Of a DNA stretch of 64,000 bases, positions 1-10,896 are shown piece by piece. The notes under the pieces were generated by a model that was not told the origin of the DNA, searched no databases, and worked only from the letters and a program-made list of their open reading frames with translations. Every line of letters starts with the position of its first letter. The stretch's first letter is position 1. The translations under genes were made by a program, and so were the position numbers. The DNA is from Lithospermum erythrorhizon (Eukaryota; Streptophyta; Magnoliopsida; Boraginales; Boraginaceae), in contig JADFUC010001453.1 of assembly GCA_019722365.1 (NCBI GenBank), positions 992,001-1,056,000 of the forward strand, given 5' to 3'.

Positions 1-830
1 TATTTAGGATTAAAACAAATTAAACATCCATTTAAGACGGAAGTAGTAATTAATTAAAAAATGTATGGTGTAAAATAAATTATAAATGAAAAAATAATGA
101 TAGAAATTGTTGAGGGGATTGAAAAAAAAAAGGTGGAAATGGTGGGGATGGGTCATGGATGGCTTTTTGGATGTATCGACGAGAATGAAGACATAGGACT
201 AATAGGAGTGAAAGAGAGGGGTTGCTTGTTTGCACTGTCAACTGTATACATGGAAAGTAGAACAGCTTTGTTATTCCTCATTATTGTGTCTTTATGTGCT
301 AGGTTATGTTCATCTTCACTTTCTTTAATTTCACTCCTTTCTTTCTTATTGTTTTTCCTTTTTAATATCAATTTTTAACATTAAACATTTTGAATTCGAT
401 TTAATAATTACGAATAATATTTGAGGTAAGCAGACTAATCTTAATGGTTTCTTACAACTTTTCTAATTTATTTGATCTTATAAGAATCATGACTTTATGT
501 ATCAATCTTATATTTAGTAAATTAAGAGATAAGAAATAATTAGTAAACTAGTCATCAATGAGAAGGAACTAGGGAAGCGTGTCGCGTGGGAGAGCAGTAA
601 TCCTCTTAAATTTGTATTATTATTATGTTTGTGTAATATAAATTATTTAATCTTTCTTATATAATATTTCTGATTTTCCTATTGCTAGTTATGTACCATT
701 AAGTCGAGGCATTAGAAGTAAAAAAGCTTTTGACCTTTTGTAAGTTTATATCAAGTTCTTGATACAGATATAGATTATGACTCATGAAATATAGAGATTC
801 ATCCTTCAGGCACAACACATATATATGCAA

Positions 831-905
831 AGGAGTTGGTCTAGTGAAATTAGAAAATGATATAATAGTCTGACAATTTAAAAGTTGTAGGTTTGATTTT
901 CGCTA
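831..905 (+). mobile_element. SINE-like tRNA-derived head (A box and B box)
   Basis: The segment has the layout of a pol III internal promoter. An A-box-like gttggtctagtg lies at 835-846 and a B-box-like ggtttgatttt at 890-900, about 45 nt apart. The intervening words resemble the heads of many plant SINEs. It lacks a credible acceptor stem and anticodon loop, so it is not a functional tRNA gene. The 3' end of the element is not resolved. Confidence 0.4.
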
Positions 906-1801
906 ATATATATTTTGGGAGGAAATCTGTAAACTGTAAGTGTTGAAAAGAAGCCCAGAAGGCATGTCGTATTCTTGATTTTGGCCTTGTCCTTTTATCC
1001 TAAACTTTTTTCGATCAAACAAAAAAAATTAAAATAAAATGAAAGAGATTGATTGGTTTTGGTCCTTCTTCCATAATTGAGACTGGAAAAGTAACCATGC
1101 ATCTATATGCTCCATACATTTGGTAGGAGAAGTCTTCAATACCAAATTGAAGTACTACCTAGTACCTAAAAGTTACCATTTTGATTTAAAAAAATTGTTA
1201 CTTCAAGTATACTACTGAAGGAAGTTTACAATATAATGCTTTGTTGTCCAACATGAATTTGAAATTAAAATTTGTTAGTATTAAATTATTAATGTACAAT
1301 GATGTGCAGGCCGGTGGCTTTGTATATGTGATGTAGACTATGGTTGATTTATTTAGCCTTAATTGATAATATATATGGATGAGGATGAACATGTACGTTT
1401 CAATTTTAGTCAAAGAAGTGATGATAAAGCCTGGTTGGCCTTTTGGAGTTTGTAGTTAACAAGTAATAAACGCACCTAATAATATACTGGAAGTTTGGCA
1501 AAGTGTCTTTTCTTCTGTTGTATGCGTTAAAAACATTTCCATAGGTCCAATAATATAAGCGAAGTCGACATTGTTGGTGGGATCGACAATGGCAATGCTC
1601 TTTGTTGCATTTTCTTGTTTTTCGAATATAAAAGGGAATGAAACAAAATTCGTCACCTATTTTTAATTAATGGTTCTTGACGAGGTAAATTGTTTAGTAA
1701 CCTTGCATAAAGGGGTGAGTTGGAACCTAAATGGCTCTGGTCATTTTCTCGGGTCGAGTCGGTCACTTTAATAATTTGATAAAATTGGTATGTAGCGTGA
1801 G

Positions 1802-2091
1802 TAGGGGTGGAAACGAACCAAATCGAATCAAATATCATCGAATTTGAAATTTTATAACAGTATTCGAATTTGTATTCGAATCGAATGCTAAAATAGAGTT
1901 GATACTATTCTATCAATATTCGAATTCTAAATGAGCATATTAGAAAATTTTCGAATCTAATTATAAGACATTCGTATTCGCATTCGTTTACCATTCGAAT
2001 GGCAAAATCGGATTGGACTTCGATTCGTATTCGACAACATTCGAATATTCAATATTCGAATAAAAAAATATTCGATTCGTATCCACCCCTA
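1802..2091. mobile_element. hAT-type MITE rich in ATTCGAAT words
   Basis: The 290-bp element begins TAGGGGTGGA and ends TCCACCCCTA, a perfect 10-bp terminal inverted repeat. It is flanked by 8-bp direct repeats, agcgtgag (1794-1801) and agtgtgag (2092-2099), matching at 7 of 8 positions. An 8-bp duplication with a TAGGG-type terminus is characteristic of hAT elements. The interior is a run of TTCGAATA and ATTCGAAT variants with strong self-complementarity and no transposase frame, so it is non-autonomous. Confidence 0.8.
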
Positions 2092-2100
2092 AGTGTGAGT

Positions 2101-2520
2101 GATGAACTGTCGAGTAGATATGCTCCAGTCAAACAAGGGAACTTGTCTTCAATAGGTCAAGCTCACCTACAAACGAGTTGAACTCTATCAAACCTAAACT
2201 TGTTTGAATTCGGCTCGAATAGAAGGATTCGAGATTCGAATAAATCAAAACAGTAGAAGTTCGCTTTGGCTCGATCAGTTTTGAAAAAAAAATAGATTTT
2301 CAATGATAATATATGAAGCAACTCCTTTTTATAAATTTATGTAGTGCGAGCCGAACGGTGCCTTCGGCCAGAGTTCGACGGATAAGAAAATAAGGTCCGA
2401 ACTCAATTCGAACTACACCAATCCGAACCTCGAATCAAATTTTTCAAGTCGAACTTCTCGAATCAAATTTTTCAAGTCGAACTTCGAATCGAAATGAACT
2501 TTGATGATCTTCTAGGCCTA
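2101..2520. repeat. TCGAA-rich degenerate repeat with a 28-bp tandem duplication
   Basis: The region is enriched in GAACTCGAATC-type words. Within it, 2431-2486 is two tandem copies of a 28-bp unit starting cgaatcaaatttttcaagtc. Similar TCGA-rich words recur near 4200-4330 and 38200-38350. No terminal repeats or target-site duplication could be defined, so the class is unknown. Confidence 0.4.
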
Positions 2521-3597
2521 GCGTTAGTAGAGCCTCAGGGTCGGTTTTAGTCGGCTGTAGCGTACATTGTCACACTACGACTGGTCATGAGTTTAGAATC
2601 TCACGTTAAGAATCAAGAGACCTTTACATTGAGCTACTTCTCAGCTTATTTGGAGAAATGTATTAATGTTAAGTAGTATATATAACTGATACTGAAGCAA
2701 AAGAAATACAGTAGAATTGTACTATATGATATGTGAGAGGGAGCAGTGGTAATATTGTTCGTAAGTTGACGTGGTGGTTGTTAGTGTGGCATGGTGGTGG
2801 TGTTAGGGGGAGGACGCTTAAACGAAACAAGATTATCGAAGTGCTAGAATTGTATATGTGGGAGGAGATAATTGGTGTCGCTTTAATTGGCTCGATTATA
2901 TCTTCACCCTAGTGAGTTTGGCTTCACTAGTTAGAACTCGACCCTCAAAAATCAACTTCAATTTGTGTAAAAGTAAATGGATTTTATTAGATAAAGGGAT
3001 GGAGGTAAGATGAAGTAATGAGAAGAAGCAACCCCATAAAACAATTGAAAGTTGAGCTTCCAAATGACAAATCTATACAAAGAAAAAAACACAAAATAAA
3101 AACACTAACTGCTACACAGACACAAGTTAACTCATCCAAGACTATTGCAACCTAAACAGACTAAATAATCGATTTTATTACCACCTAATTCATCCAAAAC
3201 ACAATCCATCATATATTACAACTTACAACATACTCCATCCCATTGTATCTTCTAATTTAACATTATCAAAACTAACAAACTTTCCACATTAATTCATATA
3301 CAAAACTTCGATTTAAATATCAAAATTACAACATAACTAGTAACACAAATAAAAAATGTCAGTCAACCATCGAAAAGTAGAAAATCTTAATCTTAATTAA
3401 TAACCAAACACATTCAACAAATACACTCCAGCATCCATAACCAAAACAACATAATCAAACTAGTATCTATAATATAGAATACTTCAAAATCATAATAATT
3501 CATAAATACCATCATCAAAATATTCAAAAACAACAAAAATCCATTAAAGCATAAAACATCCCAAGAAAAACATAATTAATTCCCTAATACAAATTGC

Positions 3598-4005
3598 TCA
3601 AAACCTGAGCTTAGTAAAAAACCAACGATTCTTCCCAGTCTTGAACCTCTCCTCAAACCTCCCTTTGACCTCCTTCAAAGCGGCGACCTTTTTATCCCTA
3701 CTCTGCAAAGCCTCGGCAGTAACCACATCCTTCAAATCCACGTCGAGAGTATACCTAGTGGGCATAATATGGTTGTAATTAACCATCTTGACAAAGCACT
3801 TGACCCTAGACTTTTTGGCTTGCTTTTTAGCGGAGTCCTTACGGATGACTTTCTTGGGGTACTTGTAGATCCCTGCTACGAGGCAGTGCCCATAGAGGCG
3901 GTCGCGTGTGCCCTCGTCGAAGGAGCGGACGATGACTGCTTTGCGGCCTGCGTAACGGCCTTGGAGGACGATTACGGCTTTGTTGGGTTTCAGGAACTTC
4001 ACCAT
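3598..4005 (-). CDS. RPL27: 60S ribosomal protein L27 (eL27)
   Basis: Complete intronless 135-residue protein, the normal length for cytosolic eL27, a component of the large ribosomal subunit. The N-terminus [20 protein letters not shown] is the family start and contains the KOW motif (about residues 5-35) that contacts rRNA. The basic middle ([17 protein letters not shown]) and the C-terminus [10 protein letters not shown] are also typical. The start is the only Met that gives the conserved N-terminus. A TGGGCT and an AACCCTA word upstream fit a plant ribosomal-protein promoter. An overlapping plus-strand frame (3769-4101) is a shadow. Plants usually have several RPL27 copies; nothing here suggests a processed pseudogene, because the frame is intact. 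Identity is near certain. Confidence 0.97.
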   Translation of the reverse strand: MVKFLKPNKAVIVLQGRYAGRKAVIVRSFDEGTRDRLYGHCLVAGIYKYPKKVIRKDSAKKQAKKSRVKCFVKMVNYNHIMPTRYTLDVDLKDVVTAEALQSRDKKVAALKEVKGRFEERFKTGKNRWFFTKLRF

Positions 4006-4044
4006 TTTGGTTGGGGGAGGCTAAGTGGGGTTGTTACTTGTTAC

Positions 4045-4084
4045 AACCCTAGATATGCTTTTAAAGAGGAGATCAAATTGGGCT
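4045..4084 (-). promoter_or_regulatory. Telo-box-like and site II-like words upstream of RPL27
   Basis: AACCCTA lies at 4045-4051 and TGGGCT at 4079-4084, about 40-80 nt upstream of the eL27 start. Paired telo-box and site II (TGGGCY) elements are a known feature of plant ribosomal-protein and growth-coupled promoters. Both words are short, so this is only suggestive. Confidence 0.35.
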
Positions 4085-4750
4085 TTTGTTTCGGCCTCTA
4101 ATATTTTCATGGGGCGGCCTAGCATAAGAAATGTTATTGAGCTAGTAACTACATCCACAATGGTTTGAAAAGTTTGATTAAAGGTTTGGTTAGATGTACA
4201 AATTTGAGTCCGAAGTTTGATTTCGATTCGCCTCTGCTCGAATTATACACATTTGTAGTTTTTGTTTTATCATGAACGATTAGATAGTTCGATTCGGCTT
4301 GGGTTCGGACGAATTGAAAATTTTGAAGGTTAGAACAAAAATTCGAATTTTATATTTAAAGAGAACCGGATCCCGATGAAGTTCAATATAGGTCGGCTCG
4401 TTTGTTGCCCTAGGGATAAGGCGTAATAGGATAAGCACCACTTAGAAATCATTAATTACATGTGACTAGTGGTGTTAGTGGTCCCAGTAAATTGAACAAC
4501 ACAAGAACAGGATGACTGGTTTTATCCGGATCGATTCTCACTCACTAAGCTAACCGTTCACGGAACGGACATTTTTTTCAATTAATACTCAATTAGAAAC
4601 AAATCAATAACCCGATGAATACTCGAAATATATGTTATATGTCCAAAAACATATGCGTAATATTAATTAACCATCATCGTCTTAATTCACCTCAACTACC
4701 TCATATAAATTAATTTGAACTTTTTTATTCTGAAATCAATGCCTTGAGTT

Positions 4751-4894
4751 GTTATACACACCCAAATAGTGTTGGGTTTAGGTGTGAAATGACTATTTTG
4801 CCCCCTATTTGTAAGTTTAGTAATTAGGAAGTTTCATTAAGAGTAAAATTATCATTTTACTAAAAAAGTTACCATTCTGGTGGGTGTATAGTGT
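4751..4894 (+). mobile_element. Unclassified ~145-bp MITE, copy 1
   Basis: This 144-bp segment aligns nearly end to end with the reverse complement of 17099-17246, so the two are copies of one repeat family in opposite orientation. Ends are GTTATACACACCC and GGTGGGTGTATAGTGTT, giving an imperfect terminal inverted repeat around TATACACACMC. The shared core includes gactattttgcccccta and aggaagtttcattaag. No convincing target-site duplication was found, and no coding capacity is present. Confidence 0.65.
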
Positions 4895-5122
4895 TAGCCC
4901 GATCCAACCACACCACCCCACCGCAACACGGAATGGTACGCACTTGACTTATTATCTTAGTTTCATTTTCACGCAATTGCTACTACTATAATTCTATGTG
5001 TTTGTTTACCACTTCTTTGCTTCTGAAATTTCCTAAATTCCTCGCCGATTAATTTGCAATTCCCATGTGATTTCTTCACTAAACAATATATTCATACATA
5101 TTATTAAATGCACCCTTCTCTC

Positions 5123-5151
5123 TAGGGTTTCAACAAAGAGAGAGAGAGAGA
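5123..5151 (+). promoter_or_regulatory. PAT1 5' leader: inverted telo-box and GA tract
   Basis: TAGGGTTT (reverse complement of AAACCCTA) lies at 5123-5130 and is followed by a GAGAGA tract at 5138-5151, just before the chosen PAT1 ATG at 5161. Both motifs are common in plant 5' leaders close to the transcription start. No clear TATA box was identified. Confidence 0.35.
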
Positions 5152-5160
5152 TTCAGAATT

Positions 5161-8100
5161 ATGCAGAGATCTGATAGCAAAGATTTCGGAGACGTTTCTA
5201 GCTCAATTTCTGGTTAGCTAATCTTATTAGTATTACTTTATTTCTATTTTATTTTGTGTAAAGATTATTGTTTATTTGTTTTTACTGTTTAATTGATTTG
5301 ATCTCTTTTGCCCAAGTACTAAAAAGCTCTTCTTTTTTATAAAGTTTGGTTTTTTATTGTTTTTGCTTGGATTTTAAGTTTTGGGTTTCAGTGATTTCAT
5401 CAATCAGCTCGTTGGTTTTTGAGTTTGGTGATAATTGATGTGGTTTTAGGTGTGTTTTATTGGAAAGTTGTTGACTTTTTTATTTTTGGTTGTTTTTTAT
5501 TGTTTTACTTTGGTTTTAAGTATTGGGTTTCACTGTTTTCATGAGCAAGCTTGTTGGTTTTTTAATTTGGTAATAATTGATGTGGTTTTAGGTGTGTTTT
5601 ATTGGAAAGTTCTTGACCTTTTCATTTCTGGTTGTTTTTTCTTGTTTGGTTTTAAGTAGCGGGTTTCACTGTTTTCATGAGTAAGTTTGTTGGTTTTTTG
5701 AGTTTGGTGATTATCGATGTGGTTTCGGGTGTGTTTTTATTGGGGAGTTGTTAATTGATGTGATTTCTGGTTGGTTTCATGTGAATGCAGGTAATTCTAT
5801 GTTTGATGCATCCCAATACGCATTTTTTGGTGGTAAGGATGTAGCCGAGGATGTTGACTTGGGAGGGATAGAGGAGGAAGATGATGGTAGCAGTAGTGTG
5901 CCTGTTCTTGGTGGGTTTGGTGGTGATGATGAAGTTCATGAGTACCATTTGTTTGATAAAGATGAGGTAATGAAAGCGTCGCTCCAGTAGTATAGTTGAA
6001 GTTTGCTTGGATTAAGCGAGTCTCGTGAATTGTTCATGCTGTGTTGGATTTGATTATGTATGCAATTGGCTGAATGTTTTGGGATCTGGATTTGTTGTAC
6101 AATTTTTAGTGCAATAACATTCTATATGTTTACTCAAAAGAATGTTTGGGAAAGCAAACTTTAAGGACTTGGTCTTGGATTTGTGCAGTCCCCTTAGATT
6201 ATTTTTATCAATTATTATCTTATTTGATTTCGCTTGTCGACCAAATTGGCTAACAGACAACTAAGAGATGATAGCTCCATTTTAAAGAAATTTTAAGAAG
6301 CAAACTCCAAATTTCTTTTTGGTCCAGGCTTGTTACTTTGAGCTATTTATGGGATCTTTATATGTTCATTACGTCATTCATTGCAGTTTCTGAATTTCCA
6401 AAATTCATTTTTTCTAGTCAAATTGAGTATTTGGCAGTGCACATTTTGTTATATACCATGGAGCATTACTATGGATTAGAGTTTTATAGATAACTGTGCA
6501 CACACATGTTTAACTAGCAATTATGTTGTTTAATATTCTTTTGTGCCTGATTAGAATCTGAAAGCTGTCTTGGATGCCCCTTTTCCAAGATGGAAGAGGC
6601 TAATGATTACACTGTAGTGCTGAACAATGTTTACATATTTTTATTATGTGCATCTTATTCCTTGTTTGGATCTTGTTCAGTCTTATCTTTTCATGTATTG
6701 ATGCCCTTTTAGGTTTTGCAATATGTATATCATGTCTGGTTTAGTTGTTCTCTATCAACAGTTTTAATCGTCACACTGTGACATAAAATGATTCATTCAT
6801 TTCACTCTTTGTATATGTTTGATCATGCATGTAAATTGTTCCCTTTTGTAAGCTATGAACTCCCAAGCAATTGCTTTGCAAAAGATGATCACTAAATTGA
6901 TTTTGTTTGTTTCATTTTCTCCAGGGGTCAGGTTCAGGATCATTATCTGATATGGATGACTTGGCAGCCACTTTTGCGAAGGTCAGTATTTTGGAGTAAA
7001 CTATTTGAAATGAATTTCATGGACTACTATCTGTAGCAAGTATGTTCCAGCCTATTTTCCTTTTAGATTTGATTGAAATGGTGGAGAGGAGCCTCTTTTC
7101 TACCCCAAATTTTAAAACGTGTAACACCTTAAACATGTAATTGCACCGTATGCTTATGGAGTGGTGAATGCAATCACAGTTACATTAATTTTCTCTAAGT
7201 TTAATCATTGGTATAGACCCATCTACACATTCATTTAATGGACCTCACTGAATAATTTTGTTTGTGTCATCTCTATGAGTGAAATATTATATTACATACA
7301 TACATACATGCATCACAAAGATAATATTGATGAAATATTCCAGACTCCCTTTACAAATTTAAAACTACTTCTTTTTAGAGGTCAATGAACTAGCTAAGAT
7401 GAAAATTTTAAACTCCTGAAAAAAATATAAAGATAATTTTGAAGTTTTGTCTGTTTGGATAATAAATAAACTGGAATTTCTTGTCAAGCTGAACCAGCAT
7501 GGCAAATAAACTGGACAGTCCTAGTAAGGCATAATAAAATATTAAATGTTGGTCAAATTTTATTAAAATAATGAAGATGACTTCAAGCTAATCTTGACCT
7601 AATTTATGTGATGGTTTTACATTCTTCACGGCTCATGGATTCTTTTGGCTTGGAAGCTACCTTGTTGTATTGTACATGCTTTATAGATTGAGAAGGATTC
7701 ATTAGTTTGACTTGCCTAGTTCCAGAAAACCCGCTTATGTGATGCTTTTACATTCTTCACATCTCATTAAAACCTTTTGGGTATGATAAGAATTATGATA
7801 TAATGTTATTAATGTTATTAATATCATACCTCACTTAATCTTTTGGTTTGTATCTTTTGCTTCTGCAGTTGAACAGAGTAGTGGCTGGACCAAGACATCC
7901 GGGAGTTATTGGAGATCGTGGTTCTGGATCTTTTTCTAGAGAGAGTAAGATTATGATTATGATTGTCTTTTTTATTTATCTTTTGATTTGTTCCCCAGTG
8001 AATTTTAACTTGTTTTGAATGCTCTGATGTTTTTTTCGTTTACTGCTTTATTTTGTCCTGAATTAGAATATGGATTTTTTGAGATCCAACCAGATGTGAA

Positions 8101-10896
8101 ATTAATGGGAAACCCACCTTGAACGTTTTAAGCACTATTATACTGTTGTTGGCTTTATGTATGTGCCTGGAAGGCTTGTAACCAACTACCCATGCAATTT
8201 TACAGAGTTCAATTTATTTTTCTATTTTTCTTTAAATGGATGTGCGTAGTTGTATTGTCTATATTTTTCGCTCATGTTGAATGTGGTCATAGTATAAATT
8301 TTCTTCAATTAAAAGATGAGTAATGTTGATGTATCTTACAATATGTTAGATAAGACATTTGTTGATTGATGTAATTTTGATTTTGGGAATGGTTGCTATC
8401 TACTTGAGTTGCTCTAAAAAGTCAATGGGGAAGAATTGTGGAATTTGAAATCCACTCTTGACAACTTTGATGGATATGAACTTAGTATTTAAAATCCTTC
8501 TGACAATTTTCAGTTGTTCAATAATGTGATGTTAAACTTTTAGAATTTTCTTCATAACTTTTCACTTCTCTATTGTATTTTCCATCTTTATCTGAACTTA
8601 AACCCATTTGTAGAAATTGGCTTCCTGAAGTTAGTTTACAATAGGCATCTTTATATGATTTTCGATTGCAGGAATCTGTTGTCTGTTCTCTTCCATGTTA
8701 AATATGTAATTTCTTTGTCCCACATTTGTTCTTATACATCTCGTTTCCTCGTATTAACCAATTTGTCGTTTTGCAGGTTCATACTCTGCTGCTGAATGGG
8801 CTTCAGAGACTGATTTTACTGACTGGTTAGAGCATCACATCTCTGATTCTGAATGTTACCAGGACAGCAAGAAGTGGTCATCACAACCATATCTCTCCCC
8901 ATTGCCTTTACCAGAAGTGAAGCCATTGTACAGAACATCATCTTACCCTCAACAGCAGCCACAGCTGCAGCACTACTTGAGTGAACCTATCTTAGGACTA
9001 AACTCATCTTTCAGCCCATATTCCCCTGGTAGCAGGTCTCAGCAAGCTTCTCCACGTAGTCATTCATTGCAGATGAATATTTCATCACTTATTGGTGGGT
9101 CCCATTCACCATTGTCTTCGCCAAATATTTCTTTATCCAACTCAAATCTGCAGCGAAGCGGCTTGCCTCTTGAGTTCCATCACAGTGGGAGTATGTCACA
9201 GTTGACTACTACAGGTCTTTCAGTTAATGCAAGGCAGCAGCCACACTGGAGTAGTCACCCGGGACTCCTTCATGGGGATCACTCTAGCCTCTTGAATAAT
9301 ATCTTGCAACAACGTATTTCTCTTCAAAATGGAACATTGACCCCTCAGCTTATCTCAATGCAGCAGCAGCAGCTGCAGCAACAGCTGCAACAATCAAGAA
9401 TGCATCTTTTAGGCCAACAATCTTTACCTCCTGTTTCGGCACTTCGTTCTCAACTATACAGTAGTTTCCCTTCACCATCCCATCTGAACAAATATGGATC
9501 AGGTGAGCTGAGAGATTCAAAACCTAAATCATCTCATAAAAGCCGGAATAGCGTGCGCTTTTCTCAGCAAGGTGCTGATTCTGGTTTGCAAAGGAATGAT
9601 AGTACGCAACCTCCGTTTAGATCAAAATATATGACTGCTGAAGAGATAGAGAGTATCCTTAAAATGCAGCATTCTGCAACTCATGGAAATGACCCTTATA
9701 TGGATGACTATTATCACCAAGCTCGTCTTGTGAAGAAGTCATCCGAAGCAAGGTCAAAACATCGTTTCTGCCCAGCGAAGTTGAAGGAGACAAATTCTCG
9801 TTCCCGCAACAGTACTGAAACAATGCCTCATTATCAAGTTGATTCTCAAGGCAGGGTGTCATTTTCTTCTATTCGTAGACCACGTGCGCTTCTTGAAGTT
9901 AACCCTCCATCCTCAGCTTGTGGAGATGGCAGCAGTGAATTGAAAATGATGGAGAAGCCTTTAGAGCAGGAACCAATGCTTGCGGCTAGAATTATGGTGG
10001 AGGATGGACTTCGTCTTCTTCTTGATGTGGATGATATTTATCGGTTTCTTCACTTTAATCAGCCCCAAGATGGTGGTGCGAATCTCAGGCGAAAACAGCA
10101 GCTCTTGTTAGAAGGTTTGGCGACATCGCTGCAGCTTGTTGACCCATTAGGGAAGAGCAGTAACCCGGTTGGGTTGGCTCCCAAGGATGATATAGTGTTC
10201 TTGCGCTTAGCCACACTTCCCAAAGGCCGAAAACTTATTTCAAGGTACCTTAAGCTTCTTTTACCTGGTGGCGAGCTGGCCCGGATAGTATGCATGGCTA
10301 TCTTCCGTCATTTGAGGTTCTTGTTTGGTGGCCTTCCTTCTGATGCTGAGGCTGCAGAAACAATCACTGAGATGGCAAAATCAGTATCCACGTGCATCAG
10401 TGGAATGGATCTTAATTCTCTTAGTGCCTGTCTTGCTGCTGTTGTGTGTTCCTCTGAACAGCCTCCTCTCAGGCCACTGGGGAGTCCTGCAGGAGATGGC
10501 GCCTCTATTATCTTGAAAGCTGTCTTAGAGAGGGCAAGCCTTTTGGTAAATGATTCACACATTGCCAGTAACTATAACGCACCCAACTTTGCTCTATGGC
10601 AGGCCTCTTTTGATGCCTTCTTTGGACTTCTGACGAAGTATTCCGTTGGTAAATATGAGAGCATAGTGCAATCAGTATATTCACAGGCAAACACAGATGT
10701 AACTGGTCCCGAGGCAGCTAGGGCTGTTAGCCGGGAAATGCCTGTGGAACTTCTGCGTGCTAGTCTTCCTCACACTAATGAACACCAGAGGAAACTGTTG
10801 CTGAATTTCTCCCAGCGATCGATGCCAGTAACCGGTTTTAGTGTTCATGGTGGTAGCAGTGGACAAATAAATCCCGAGTCTGTAGAAATTAGCTGA
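5161..10896 (+). CDS. PAT1: PAT1-family mRNA decapping activator
   Basis: Five coding exons (5161-5212, 5791-5966, 6925-6981, 7869-7944, 8777-10896) give 826 residues, close to plant PAT1 proteins of about 800. PAT1 bridges deadenylated mRNA, the LSM1-7 ring and decapping factors in P-bodies, and in plants also affects immune signalling. The acidic N-terminus contains [11 protein letters not shown] and then [17 protein letters not shown], signature blocks of the family. A long Pro/Gln/Ser-rich region follows (QQ runs encoded near 9360-9400), then [20 protein letters not shown] and an alpha-helical C-terminal domain (from about residue 400) ending in an [15 protein letters not shown] tail. Exon junction phases are consistent throughout. 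Intron 1 carries a tandem repeat. The start is supported by the GA-rich leader and by frame continuity into exon 2. Confidence 0.93.
5345..5790 (+). repeat. ~140-bp tandem repeat in PAT1 intron 1
   Basis: A unit containing tgtggttttaggtgtgtttt, attggaaagtt and gttttcatgagcaagcttgt recurs with starts near 5449, 5591 and 5728, giving periods of 142 and 137 bp. A diverged partial copy lies upstream from about 5345. The repeat fills most of the first intron. It is T/G-rich on the coding strand and non-coding. Confidence 0.8.

Larger units (their letters stand above)
1..3597. other. Intergenic region with SINE-like, hAT-MITE and repeat remnants
   Basis: AT-rich stretch with no reading frame that resembles a protein. 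The short open frames have low-complexity translations and no homologous context. It holds a tRNA-derived SINE-like piece near 831, a hAT-type MITE at 1802-2091 and TCGAA-rich repeat debris at about 2101-2520, listed separately. The part from about 3000 to 3597 is C- and A-rich on the plus strand and lies directly downstream of the minus-strand eL27 gene, so its right end is probably that gene's 3' UTR. Confidence 0.6.
4006..5160. other. Intergenic region between divergent RPL27 and PAT1
   Basis: About 1.15 kb between two divergently transcribed genes, so it must contain both promoters. The part near RPL27 carries telo-box and site II words. The middle holds TCGA-rich repeat debris (about 4200-4400) and one MITE (4751-4894). 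The end holds the PAT1 5' UTR. No coding frame is supported. Confidence 0.6.

Noticed and set aside
97..378. 93-codon frame with a hydrophobic C-terminus at the left edge
   Set aside because: Runs of AT-rich and repeated codons, no recognisable motif, an open frame on the opposite strand as well, and no promoter or splice context.
835..900. Possible tRNA gene
   Set aside because: A-box- and B-box-like words are present, but the acceptor stem and anticodon arm cannot be formed. A SINE head explains it better.
3769..4101. 110-codon plus-strand frame opposite RPL27
   Set aside because: It lies antisense to a complete, highly conserved eL27 gene and its translation resembles no family. It is a shadow created by the codon use of the real gene.
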